A stretch of DNA of 64,000 bases from Temnothorax longispinosus (taxonomy: Eukaryota > Arthropoda > Insecta > Hymenoptera > Formicidae), in contig NW_027270121.1 in the NCBI RefSeq assembly GCF_030848805.1, positions 186,001 to 250,000 on the forward strand, given 5' to 3'. The notes under the pieces are model-generated. The model did no database searches, had not been told where the DNA came from, and was given only the letters and a program-made list of their open reading frames with translations. Positions 20,724-31,064 of the stretch are shown here, piece after piece; within the stretch, counting starts at the first letter, position 1, and each line of letters starts with the position of its first letter. Position numbers and translations under genes: made by a program.

Positions 20724-22674
20724 AAAGTGGGAACTTTTCTTCGGACCAGGATTTTGTTTAGAAGGTGGGGAAGAATCGACCACCCTCTCCGCCCATAGAA
20801 AAAGAGATTGGTCTCAGTACAGCAGGACAGCTAGGAATCAGCTAAAGCTTACTAAAGCTGCTGATTTCTGCCACAAGATTGAAGAATTTTTCCCAATATT
20901 AAATCAAATAGAGCTCATCCTCACAGAAAACAAACAGTTGAAAAATGTTGTCCTGTTCCTGAACAAGAATATTCCAAAGAATTGTGACTATGCCACTGAT
21001 GACATTTCTCAGCTTCTAAAACTAATGTAAGAATGTGCCAAATCAAATGCAGGAAGAAAACCAGGTGGCCTGAAGTACAGCTCTACTATAAAAGAATTTG
21101 CTACCTTGTGTTTCACTCTTGGTGGACCTCAACTGTATGAAATATTACAGAAGAACTTACATTTCCCATCCATTACATCCGCAAGAAAATGTCTGACTGC
21201 AAGTGATCTTATTCAGGAGGGTGTCTTCAGAATCAGTCAGCTGAAGCACCGCATGGACTCAATGGGTATTAAAACAATAAAAGTGCATGTAAGTGAAGAT
21301 GGGACGAGTGTCAATGGAAGGGTGCAGTACGACATCAAAACAAATCAACTTGTTGGGTTTGTTCCCAAACTGAAAAATGGCTTGCCTGTGTCGAATAGTT
21401 TTCCAGCCACTTCTGCTACTGAAATGCAGTCTTATTTTCAAGAAAATGCAGTCAGCAAAAATGCATATGCTATTATGGCACAGCTATTAGATGCAAAATC
21501 ACCAGCATTTTGTGTGGCATTGTACGGCACTGACAACAAATTCCAGCACACTGATGTATATTACAACGGTGGCACTGGATGGAAAAAGCATTTTTAGAGG
21601 CAGGTCTTGAAATTGATGGTTTTTCTGCAGATGGAGATGGCAAACTTTTAAAAGCCATGTTTATGAGAACATTTTCACTTGCTGGCCCATCTAAATGGCC
21701 ATGGTTTCATTCTTCTCTATTAATTAATGAACCAGTTATGATTCAAGATACCATTCACTTACTTGTGAAACTTAAATCAAAATTACTCAAGCCTTCTGAA
21801 ATTATTCTCTTTGGTAAGAACCATGTAGCATCTAAAGGGCACTTGGTGGCCTTACTTAATGAAGTGTCAAAGGATCAACATCAGCTTACCAAGAGTATCC
21901 TTGACTCAAAAGACAAGATAAATTTTAGAGCGGCCCAAAAGTTGTGTGACTCTAAAGTAACGCAGCTTCTGAGAGAGACAGTCCCAGGCAGCGAAGCCAC
22001 AGCATTTTATCTTGACATGATGCGAGAAGTAACAAGTGTTTTTCTTGATCATCAGCTGCTACCATTAGAAAAAGTGTTTTTGATTTGGAAATGGATTTTT
22101 TGTTAAGACTTTGGAGAAAGTGGATACTTGAACTGATGGTTATTCTCTTGGTCATAATTTTATCACTTGTAATGCATACATATATATCGAACTGAATGGC
22201 CATGGACTCATCAAGCTTATTCGCAAACGGAGAGAAGCAAAAGAAGCAGACATCTTCTTACCGTGTCTCTGTGGAGGCCAGCAGTGCAGCAGTGTGAAGA
22301 TTGCTTTCGCCGGTTGCGAGCAATGTCAGCTATACAAAGCTCAATAGTTGTGTTCAGCATGCTTGAGATGCAACACCGTATTAGACGAGTTGATTTTCTG
22401 GGTGACACCTTTATTAATTTGAAGGACACCATCCATTTTCCTAGACTGAAGAAACAATATTGCTCGTCTGCACCTGAACAACAGACCATTCTTGTTTTGC
22501 CCGAGGATTATGAAATTGAGGCTAATGTGGAAGCTGCGTTCAAATCAGCTTTGGAGTTGTGCATCAAGTTTGGTATTGCTAAAAAGCAAACTCCAGTTCT
22601 TAACTGTCAGCTCCCGTTGGTGTCCTCTGACACTCTAGATGACATATTAGAAGAACTGGTTTTAGATGCTGATG
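20724..22674 (+). pseudogene. Unclassified transposase-like gene, central part
   Basis: Continuation of the gene at 14286 after the LINE. It reads in several frames: an initial stretch with stops to about 21060; 21106-21597 (GGPQLYEILQKNLHFPS, KVHVSEDGTSVNGRVQYD); 21579-22106 (FSADGDGKLLKAMFM, MIQDTIHLLVKLKSKLLKP, FGKNHVASKGHLVALL); and 22263-22674 (CEDCFRRLRAMSAIQSS, FLGDTFINLKDTIHFP). The DxDG- and QDTIH-type motifs are the sort of conserved acidic patches found in transposase catalytic cores, but this is not proof. At least three frameshifts and several stops mark it as dead. It ends inside the 9-bp duplication of the foldback element. Confidence 0.5.
22666..22674. repeat. 9-bp target site duplication, left copy
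   Basis: ATGCTGATG, identical to 29572-29580. Deleting 22675-29580 restores a continuous frame (VLDAD, DTVDEEQ) in the host pseudogene. Confidence 0.9.
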
Positions 22675-22995
22675 ACCTCAACAAAGTTAGCCTCCCCAAG
22701 TGGATTATTGATATATTTTTTTTTACCAATTGTTTGGTGGTTGATTGGTAATATTTGGTACCGTATTCAAAACGTTCGGTAGTTTCTCGTTTTTCTAGGA
22801 AATCAAAAATAAATTTTTGATCTTCTTTTAGCCCCCCCACTTTGACTGTGGTAGTTTTTTTTTTTTTTTTAATCGATTGGCGATTGATTGGCAATGATTG
22901 ATACCGCAATAAAAACTTTTGGTGTGGTTGCGCGTTTCTTTAGAAAATCGAAAAAACAAATTTTTGATCTTCTCTTAGCCCCCCCACTTTGACTG

Positions 22996-24139
22996 TGTTC
23001 GAGAAGTCGAACATGGGCCGCACGCGCCTAACAAATGCGCGCCCGGCCAACACGCGCTTATCAGATTGCGCGGCTCGCCGCGGCGCGTCGCCGGCTCACG
23101 TACAATTACTCGCGTTTAAAGTACGTTCGAGTAGCAATTTAAGGCGAAGCCGCGCAAGGACCAGCATCGAATCCTACCGCTATACTCGGCGATCTAGCCT
23201 TGAGGAAGCGTTGAGAGACTCGAAATTATAATTCTTTTGTCGCGTCGAGTGAGACTTCATCTCCTCCGCGCAGAAATTATCGAGCGTCGAGAGACTTCTC
23301 CTCCGCTCATTGCACTCTCAGGGAGCCACCGTGGAGACCGTGGCCCCCTCCAAGTCGGACGCCCCCTCCGGGCCCGGCACAGTAGAAGTGGAGGCACGGA
23401 GTGGCCCCACTCCAACAGCGACCCGAAGGAAGAGGTGCCGAACCAGGACGCGGAGCCAGAGACGGAAGAAGCACCTCTCCCACCAGCCGGCACCGCAGGA
23501 GCGGCACACGAAAGAGGCGGAGCCCGCTAAACCGGAGCCGCAGGAGCGGCCCCAAGAGCCACCGGCCCGTGTGCAATCTCGTCTGGCCAACCAGTCAGAG
23601 CCGCAGGAGCGGCAGCCAACGAGACGGGCAGTGGACAAGGGACAGGCGATACGTCCGTGGAAGCTCATTCCACTGGAGCTCCCAGAGGTGCGCCGCACCA
23701 GGCCAGCCGGACTGACGCCCCCAAAACGGGATTGCCGCATTTCTCGGCCACCGGCTCTCCACCTGATTCGCGTCAAGGAGACGCGAACCACTGCTTGTCA
23801 AACGGTGCTCAGCCGAGCATTGCTGGCTCCTCCATCGCCTGTGGACCCACCGGATCAACCGCCGGACAAGCCACCGCGCACCCCGGGCTCTAAAATCGAC
23901 CCGAATAACAACTTGGTCCCCTCTGAGCCCCTTGCAAAGAAGGCCATCCGCCAAATGAACTTTTAACCGTGCATTAGCACTTGCATTTTTTGATTAGGCG
24001 TCTCCAAGGCGCCGCCTAAGACAACGCAAACACAATGTACATAATTTAGACAGAATATATTGTTATTTGTTACCAAATCTTGTCTCGCTGACTCACCGCC
24101 ACCGTCCTGATCCCTATTGCGACCCCACGATATCGAACA
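22996..24139 (+). mobile_element. Solo LTR, 1144 bp, in the left arm
   Basis: It starts TGTTCGA and ends TCGAACA, and is flanked by a perfect 5-bp duplication GACTG (22991-22995 and 24140-24144). The intact right arm shows the empty site. The 5-bp duplication and TG...CA ends fit a BEL/Pao or Gypsy LTR; the terminus resembles that of the BEL element ending at 49609. A 218-codon Pro/Arg/Lys-rich frame (23310-23966) inside is probably compositional. No internal retroviral genes are present, so it arose by LTR-LTR recombination. Confidence 0.85.
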
Positions 24140-24655
24140 GACTGTGATAATTTTTTTTTTTAATCGATTGGCAATGTTTGGTACCGCATTGAAACCTTTT
24201 AGTAGTTTTGCGTTTTAAAAAGAAAGAATTAATTGTCAACAAATTTTTAACCTTCTTTAGCGCCTACACTTTGACTGTTGGGAATTTGAAATTCTTTTTT
24301 TACCAATCGTTTAGTGGTTGATTGGTAATGTTAAGAGCTGTAAGTTATTGAAAATTTTATTTTAACATTCCAGTTATGACGATTGCACACATTGTGGGCA
24401 TTCAGGAGCGCATACGTATGTACACGCACTAGGCTCTGGGGTCACATGCGCATGCTCTAGGGCTTAAGCGGGGCGCACACACTTCTGCACAACGCATAAT
24501 GCGTAAGCATAAGAAAATTGATTGGTCTATTTCCTTATGCACATGCATATGGACCAATCAATTCTCTTATGCTTATGTTTATGCACTATGTATTCTGGAT
24601 TGACCTTAAAAGCCATCGCACACAAAATTGCACAGGCTGCATAAGCATAGCATAA

Positions 24656-24898
24656 AGCCCCTTGCACAATGCCAGGCAACAGGCAATAGGAACAGGGAAT
24701 AGAAATCAGAAATCATGTATAAATGCAGAATAAACAGTGACACAGGCAATAGACACAGAGTTTCCGTCACGTTGGAAATTCTGTGCCTATTGCCTATTGC
24801 CAACCAATCATAGCATTTGAATTTTTTAGGTTGTAATTAACGATTTTTTTGTTATTTCCTGTTCTTATTGCCTGTTGCCTGGCATTGTGCAAGGGGCT
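24656..24898. mobile_element. Harbinger-type MITE, 243 bp, nested in a palindromic MITE
   Basis: The termini AGCCCCTTGCACAATGCCAG and their complement are flanked by TAA (24653-24655 and 24899-24901), the 3-bp TWA duplication typical of PIF/Harbinger. It sits inside a second palindromic element ('cataagcatagcataa-gac.gctgga.caatgagcat' and complement, about 24640-24992) that is absent from the right arm. Confidence 0.75.
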
Positions 24899-25689
24899 TA
24901 AGACTGCTGGACCAATGAGCATTTTATGTAAATCAATATGGCGACTTTATGCTGGATGCTCATTGATCCAGCGGTCTTATGCTATGCTTATGATTTGTAT
25001 GTATTTGACCGGAAATGAATGTCCGGGAAAGAATCTACCATATGAAATCGTTTGTATTTCGTATGAAGACTTTTGAAGTGCAATTGAAAAGGTTTGTGAG
25101 TCATTCGTTTAATTGTAATTAATTAATTATTTTTACACCATGCATTTAGCCGAAATAGATAAATTAATAAAAGTTTTTATACGGAATCGTTTGTATTTTG
25201 TATGAAGAGTTATGAAGTGTGATTAAAAAGGCTTGTGAGTCACCCAGATAATTTTAATTAAATATTTATAAACTCGGTAATTAGCCGAAATATAGATTTT
25301 TAGTTCATGTTAAAAGAAGAAGGCGCTATAGTGTTCCCGAAGGTCCGTCTGCAATCAGAATTAATATAAACGTTTTAAAAATTATTTTATACTGAAATAA
25401 ATATACAGGCTAATAAGCCTGTAGCTATAAGCGATAGTTGCTAATTAAGTTTGTAAAGATATACCAGCTGTGCAGGGTGAAGAGTAGGTTATCTCAAACG
25501 CCCTGCCACAACCCAATTAAAAGACTCAAATGTCATTACCGCTGAGAAGTACTTTTTGCCATTTAAGTTAGCATGTCAGAGCAACCGGATTGTCCATTGC
25601 GTTCCACCTTGAATTTTTTTTACAGTCGTTTATTAGAATTGCCCTACTTTTAAATTGAGCGCTTTTAAATGTATTATTATTAAACTACC

Positions 25690-25990
25690 GATATCGATAT
25701 ATTAGTAATTTAATAATAAAACTTGACAGAGTGACGTAAACTAATTCGCTCATAGTATTATAACAAAGTATTATGCGTTCAAATTCTCTAAAGCTAATAG
25801 CTTCTTTACTATGCTCTCTCTTTATGTCGATCGATTCAGATAAAAATCTCCGAAGTCTTTCTTTCTCTCGCGATATTCCTAAAGTAAAACTGTACAAAAG
25901 CTCTACGAAATTGGCGATATTTTTCACGGATCTGGTTCAAGTCTCGGCTCTTGAGGAAGGTGCGCATGTAGAAAGAGTACGCCAACACAG
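25690..25990 (-). pseudogene. Possible third captured coding fragment, unidentified
   Basis: On the minus strand, 25990-25850 can be read as YSFYMRTFLKSRDLNQIREKYR-type sequence, and an overlapping 80-codon frame runs 25927-25685. It has several frame disruptions. It lies between the left arm and the GAPVD1 fragment and could be a piece of another captured gene or GAPVD1 flanking sequence. No family is recognised. Confidence 0.25.
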
Positions 25991-26383
25991 TTTATCCTGC
26001 TAAATGGTTATCAATTCTCTATAAGTTCTGTATTGTACATAAATTATAGAATATCTAAACGTTTCTTTTTTTTTTCGATGTCCTGTGACATTGTACAATA
26101 GAGTTACAAATAAAGATAAAGCCACACTTTACGTATAATCTGATTCAGTCTTTGCTAATGTTACATAATAACGTGCGAAAGAACTAACAGTTAGACTATT
26201 TAAGAGGCTATTTAAGAATTTTAATTGATACTGGAAGCATAAAACTGTTCAGCTAGCTTTACACAAAATATTGGTCTTCTTCTTTATGAAATCGTCAAAT
26301 TATGATTATGATACATTTCTACATTATCACCAGCATCGAATCTAATCTTATTTATCGTGATACTCTTGAGAAACTGTTAATCC

Positions 26384-27505
26384 ATTGTTTTAACTCGATC
26401 GCGGCGCAGAACTGCGTCCACCAATATTGTTCTTCTCCCTCCAATCGATTCCCGTAAAAGCTGTCTACATATTGAACAGTCGATACAACGACGGCGGATT
26501 AGTCTGAAATTAAGCACACGTTAACAATCACTCTTCTTGCTAAAATCACAATTTTCTTTTCAATCGCATACCTTGATTATGACATACCTGAAGACCAGCA
26601 CGGGAGTCAGATCGTCGGCAGCAGGTATGCCTCTTTCCGACGCCATGGAGAAGAGATTCACGATGGTAGTCGCGCAACAAAATACACACTGCAACTTATC
26701 CCTAGGAGTCTTATACGCCGATATCACAGCCAATTCAGCCTGCGCCCATGACCAGGGGCATTCGTAATGATAAACTTTTGAAATGCGTAGGTCCCTGTGA
26801 TTTGAAGTTACGACCTTTGCCAACTTATTGATATGACCGTGAAAAAGCTGGTCCCTATATACATCTCCATCTTCATTTAGATAGAGCGCATTGTGGTATA
26901 CCCGTGCCATGACGGTTCTTTCCACCACGACTCTCGCCAAATCTAACTGGTTGGCGCTTGCCGCTGAAAGTAAGAAGCAAGTTCAGACGTCTCTGAGCAC
27001 TCCGCTAAGATCATTTGCCAGATAAATAATTATATTCATGTACATTGCCAAATCGGATCGTTGTCCATTTCCACGTGGACCTTCCCTAGAAAATTATCTA
27101 TGAGATCCTGTTTCTCGTCAGCTAGCGTAAGCTTTTTAAACTCTTCGCAGGAGAAAAGCTTTTTTTTTTTTCCAAAAATACCCTCACACAAACGGATACA
27201 AGATGATTATTGATAGCATCCCGATCGCACTTAACTCGCACGCATAATCTGAAAAATATTATTAAACGGTTGACATCTTACATTTAAACATCTTACATTT
27301 ACTTATACATTACATACAAAGATGATATTTATATATAAACAGTACCTATCTAAGTGAGCTAATGTCGACAGCAATCCCTGACGACATCTGATTAAATATG
27401 CGATATAAGGAGATCGCTTTTGATAATCCTCTCGAAGTGATTTGAAGAGCTTTCTACATCCATCGTCATTAAATAGACGCACGCAATGTAAAGTTTCATG
27501 AAGAT
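26384..27505 (-). pseudogene. GAPVD1: Captured fragment of GAPVD1/RME-6 (RasGAP-VPS9 endocytic regulator)
   Basis: GAPVD1 combines a RasGAP domain with a VPS9 Rab5-exchange domain in endocytosis. Four exons of its C-terminal region are present in order on the minus strand: 27346-27505 (FNDDGCRKLFKSL ... RQGLLSTLAHLDR); 27066-27248 (RDAINNHLVSVCVRVFLE ... DEKQDLIDNFLGKV); 26573-26963 (LARVVVERTVMARVYHNAL, then the VPS9 core VISAYKTPRDKLQC and ADDLTPVLVF); and 26384-26503 (NPPSLYR, then frame-shifted QYWWTQF-type sequence). Introns with AG acceptors separate them, so the capture was at DNA level. Frameshifts near 26460 and an A/T-run change near 27170 show that it is not functional. Identification is from family knowledge and is strong. 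Confidence 0.85.
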
Positions 27506-27518
27506 GAGTTAGACTTAG

Positions 27519-28150
27519 CTAACTAAGGCTTAGCTCAGCTTCAGTTTTGCCGTTTGCTATGACAGAACCCTCCTGCTGATGTTCCCCATCAAGCCTCACG
27601 TTCTCTTCCTCCGCCTGAGTCTCCATTCGCGCGAAGATCACGTTGATCATCTGCGTGAGAGTCGCACAGGCTGTTGTTTGATTCACCAGGTTGCGCGACG
27701 ACAAGTAAACGTTGTAAACAGTACGAATTGTTAACAGTACCGTACCCTCGTATACCTCCACATGCTGGCTTGTCATTACAGTCAGCAGAGCTTTAATAAT
27801 CTGCAGCTGCACACTCTCATCGGTCTGTGGACCGGTGAAGCAACCGCAAATTGTCTCGACAATGCGCACAATCAGCAGCTTGTTAGGCTCCGTTGAATCA
27901 GGCACATTGCCAGTGAGATGGCTATATGCGATTAACTTCTGCAGGCAGTCCAGTGCTGTGTCACCACAATCCGTAGTGACTAGCTCTGACATGCTGACTT
28001 AAATGGCAAGAAGTACTTCTCAGCGGTAATGACATTTGAGTCGCTCTTAATTGGACTGTGGCCCAATTAAGGGCGTTTGAGATAACCTCTTGCACCCTGC
28101 ACAGCTGGTGTACATCTTTGATCTCGTTACGGAGGTCCTCTGCAAGATGG
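27519..28150 (-). pseudogene. ARFGEF: Captured fragment of ARFGEF/Sec71 (BIG-type Arf exchange factor), N-terminal DCB region
   Basis: BIG/Sec71 proteins activate Arf GTPases at the trans-Golgi. The minus-strand sequence reads KSDSNVITAEKYFLPF (about 28050), then, after a frameshift and stop near 27985, ALDCLQKLIAYSHLTGN, IVETICGCFTGPQTDE, VQLQIIKALLTVMTSQHVE and LTQMINVIFARMETQ. An acceptor-like TTGCAG lies near 28145, so at least one intron boundary was carried along. The outermost part (27983-28150) lies within the right arm, and its counterpart NVITAEKYFLPF is also in the left arm near 25530. Part of the captured gene was therefore duplicated as the inverted arms formed. It abuts the GAPVD1 fragment at about 27510. 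Confidence 0.85.
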
Positions 28151-29571
28151 AAATATGAGTGACAAACTTAATTAGCAACTATCGCTTATAGCTACAGGCT
28201 TATTAGCCTGTATATTTATTTATTTCAGTATAAAATAATTTTTAAAACGTTCATATTAATTCTGATTGCAGACGGACCTTCGGGAACACTAGCGCCTTCT
28301 TCTTTTAACATGAATAACTAAAAATCTATATTTCGGCTAATTACCAAGTTTATAAATATTTAATTAAAATTATCTGGGTGACTCACAAACCTTTTTAATC
28401 ACACTTCATAACTCTTCATACAAAATACAAACGATTCCGTATAAAAACTTTTATTAATTTATCTATTTCGGCTAAATGCATGGTGTAAAAATAATTAATT
28501 AATTACAATTAAACAAATGACTCACAAACCTTTTCAATTGCACTTCAAAAGTCTTCATATGAAATACAAACGATTTCATATGGTAGATTCTTTCCCGGAC
28601 ATTCATTTCCGGTCAAATACATACGAATATGCTTATGCAGCCTATGCAATTTTGTGTGCGATGGCCTTTAAGGTCAATCCAGACAAACTTGCATAGCGCA
28701 TAAACATAAGCATGAGAAAATTGATTGGTCCATATGCATGTGCAAGGAAATAGACCAATCCGTTTCTTTATGCGGGGAGCACACATTTCTGCACAACGCA
28801 TAATGCGTAAGCATAAGAAAATTGATTGGTCTATTTTCTTATGCACATGTGTATGGACCAATCAATTTCCTTATGCTCACGCATTATGCGTTGTGCAGAA
28901 GTGTGTGCTCCCCGCTTAAGCCCTAGAGCATATGCGCATGTGACCCCAGAGCCTAGTGCGTGTACATACGTATGCGCTCCTGAATGCCCACAATGTGTGC
29001 AATCGTCATTATACATAACTGGAATGTTAAAATAAAATTTTCAATAACTTACAGCTCTTAACATTACCAATCAACCACTAAACGATTGGTAAAAAAGGAA
29101 TTTAAAATTCCCAACAGTCAAAGTGTAGGCGCTAAAGAAGGTTAAAAATTTGTTGACAATTAATTCTTTCTTTTTAAAACGCGAAACTACCAAAAGGTTT
29201 CAATGCGGTACCAAACATTGCCAATCGATTAAAAAAAAAAAAAAATTACCACAGTCAAAGTGGGGGGGCTAAGAAAAGATCAAAAATTTGTTTTTTCGAT
29301 TTTCTAAAGAAACGCGCAACCACACCAAAAGTTTTTAATGCGGTATCAATCATTGCCAATCAATCGCCAATCGATTAAAAAAAAAAAAAAACTACCACAG
29401 TCAAAGTGGGGGGGCTAAAAAAAGATCAAAAATTTGTTTTTGATTTCCTAGAAAAACGAAAAACTACCGAACGTTTTGAATACGGTACCAAATACTGCCA
29501 ATCAACCACCAAACGATTGGTAAAAAAAAATATATCAATAATCCATTTGGGGGGGCTAACTTTGTTGAGGT
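27983..29571 (-). repeat. Right inverted arm
   Basis: Complement of the left arm without the LTR and MITE insertions. It retains an extra segment around 28100-28160 (part of ARFGEF) that is deleted on the left. Confidence 0.85.
28690..28925. repeat. Palindromic MITE-like 'gcataatgcgtaagcataag' elements
   Basis: Two nested inverted structures built from 'cttatgc..acgcattatgcgttgtgcag' and 'aaaattgattggtc..gaccaatcaatt'. One copy of the same element lies in the left arm near 24470-24600. It predates the arm duplication or was copied with it. Confidence 0.6.
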
Positions 29572-29580
29572 ATGCTGATG
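29572..29580. repeat. 9-bp target site duplication, right copy
   Basis: ATGCTGATG, identical to 22666-22674. Confidence 0.9.
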
Positions 29581-30295
29581 ACACTGTGGATGAGGAGCAA
29601 GCAGTTGATTCTGAAGAGCAGCAAGCTTCAGATGCTGAAACCTTTCAAAAAGGTGAAATTGATGAAGATTTGGTCGATGTTACTGAAGACCTTCTAATAA
29701 TTTCAAGTGGCTCACTAGGATTAAAAAACCATGATGATGTAGTGGTCACACCTACAAGCCCATTTATTAAAGTGATGGATGGGAATGGCAAGACATGCAT
29801 AATTAAGAAAACTTTATTCTGTTGGCTTTTGAGTAGCGGTGACACTAAAATGAGTAGTGATAGACTTTTACGAGTCCAAACCAACCAGGTCAGTCATGAT
29901 TCTCTTTCTCTTCCCAATGCGAAAAGCTTGGTGCCCCACCGAGAAGAAACAGTTATCATTGGTGATTGGTGTGCTTTCACTGAGGGCAAGTCTATTGTTG
30001 TGGGGAGAATTCTTGCATTTAGCTACATGAGTGGACCTACATGGCGTAGTCAAGAATATTCTGATACTTCAGCTCCAGTGAAAGCACCCGATCATTCAAG
30101 AAGAGGCCTGGGCTGTATGTGTTCTTGGTTTTCAATTTCAAACCGTAAGTTGAAAAGTATGACCATGGATAATCATGGATACTATGATATTGAGAAGTAC
30201 ATCTGTACTCTTCCCCGTCCCAAGGTACTTAAGAATGACTTATTGTTAGTGCTACAATGTTACCTTCAAGATATTAAGGAACTAGTCAAACCTTA
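29581..30295 (+). pseudogene. Unclassified transposase-like gene, 3' part
   Basis: The frame continues directly from the pre-insertion site: DTVDEEQAVDSEEQQAS, an acidic linker, then KTCIIKKTLFCWLLSSGD, MSSDRLLRVQ, and a C-terminal part rich in conserved-looking Trp/Tyr/Cys residues (CMCSWFSISNRKLK) ending KELVKP and TAA at 30295. This segment of about 238 codons has no stop, in contrast to the central part. AATAAA follows at about 30304. The upstream portion (29406-29571) that is open in the same frame is inverted-arm sequence, not the gene. Confidence 0.5.
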
Positions 30296-30400
30296 AGGTA
30301 AAAATAAATTTATAATTTGGTTTTTGAATAGGTTAATACATTTCATCTATAATAGACGCAATATATACTTTACATAGGAAGAAAAAGTTACAAAGCTACT

Positions 30401-30739
30401 TTGGAAAATTATACTGAGAAATGGTTGGAATTACAACAAACTATGCTAAACTCAACGATAGAGCAACAAGATAAACTACAAAAAGAATTTATTCAACAAG
30501 AGATGGAAAAACAAAGGGAATGGGAACAAAACGAAATAGAAAAAGAACGTGACTTTCAACGGGAGCAAACTAATTTAATTTTACAAACATTTTTGCAAAG
30601 TACATTAAGGCCTCAGATTCCTGTATTTCCTCAAAATAATTATACATCTTTGAAATTAATTCCTGTAAGTATTAATAAAATTACTTTAAATAATGACATT
30701 TTATTAACAAAATATAAGATATATAAGTTTTTTAGATGA
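30401..30739 (+). CDS. Coiled-coil protein fragment, probable Harbinger second protein
   Basis: A 112-codon frame, Glu/Gln-rich and strongly coiled-coil (QEMEKQREWEQNEIEKERDF), preceded by a TACATAG acceptor-like site at about 30378 and 'gaagaaaaagttacaaagc'. Harbinger elements carry a Myb/SANT-type protein with a C-terminal coiled coil beside the transposase, here on the opposite strand at 32299. The Myb part is missing or too diverged. Assignment is by position and composition only. Confidence 0.4.
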   Translation: MENYTEKWLELQQTMLNSTIEQQDKLQKEFIQQEMEKQREWEQNEIEKERDFQREQTNLILQTFLQSTLRPQIPVFPQNNYTSLKLIPVSINKITLNNDILLTKYKIYKFFR

Positions 30740-31064
30740 ATAATGCTGGTCCTTCTACATCTTTCAAGATAATCAAGTAAATCAAAAAGGGAAAGAAAAT
30801 ATAAAGCCGCAAACAGAAACTACTACTCCAGAAGAGAATTCATCCAAACAGCTTTAGTTCAAACTATACTCATTGCCAAATGCCAAAGAAATTATTTATA
30901 ATATTATATATTATACTAATATTTTATCTTTGTTCTAACGTTTTATATATGTTAATTTTTTTCTACATGTTCTTCCTACATTATAATGTATTATTTTACA
31001 AAAGTATTAGTTTGCAAAAGGTTGCAATATTTTTTTGAAGATACTCGAATACAGTATTTTTAAT

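Larger units (their letters stand above)
22675..25582 (+). repeat. Left inverted arm
   Basis: Pairs with 27983-29571. It is lengthened by a solo LTR (22996-24139) and a MITE nest (about 24640-24992) that the right arm lacks, so both inserted after the arms formed. Its inner end contains a short piece of ARFGEF coding sequence that is also present in the right arm. Confidence 0.85.
22675..29571. mobile_element. Long-inverted-repeat (Pack-MULE/foldback-like) element with captured host genes, 6897 bp
   Basis: The termini are perfect inverted repeats ACCTCAACAAAGTTAGCC, with 9-bp flanking duplications. The arms (22675-25582 and 27983-29571) are about 1.5 kb of matching sequence once later insertions in the left arm are subtracted. 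Outer parts of the arms contain tandem subrepeats of about 150 bp, each ending 'agcccccccactttgactgt'. The 2.4-kb middle and the inner arm ends hold exon-intron fragments of GAPVD1 and ARFGEF. No transposase is seen, so it would be non-autonomous. A 9-bp duplication with long arms fits Mutator-like elements, including foldback elements. Superfamily assignment is inference. Confidence 0.85.

Noticed and set aside
23310..23966. 218-codon Pro/Arg/Lys-rich frame in the solo LTR as a real gene
   Set aside because: Several overlapping frames on both strands are equally long; composition is GC-driven and no domain is recognised.
29406..29571. N-terminal extension of the 29.4-30.3 kb frame
   Set aside because: It is terminal inverted-arm sequence; the real gene part starts after the 9-bp duplication at 29581.
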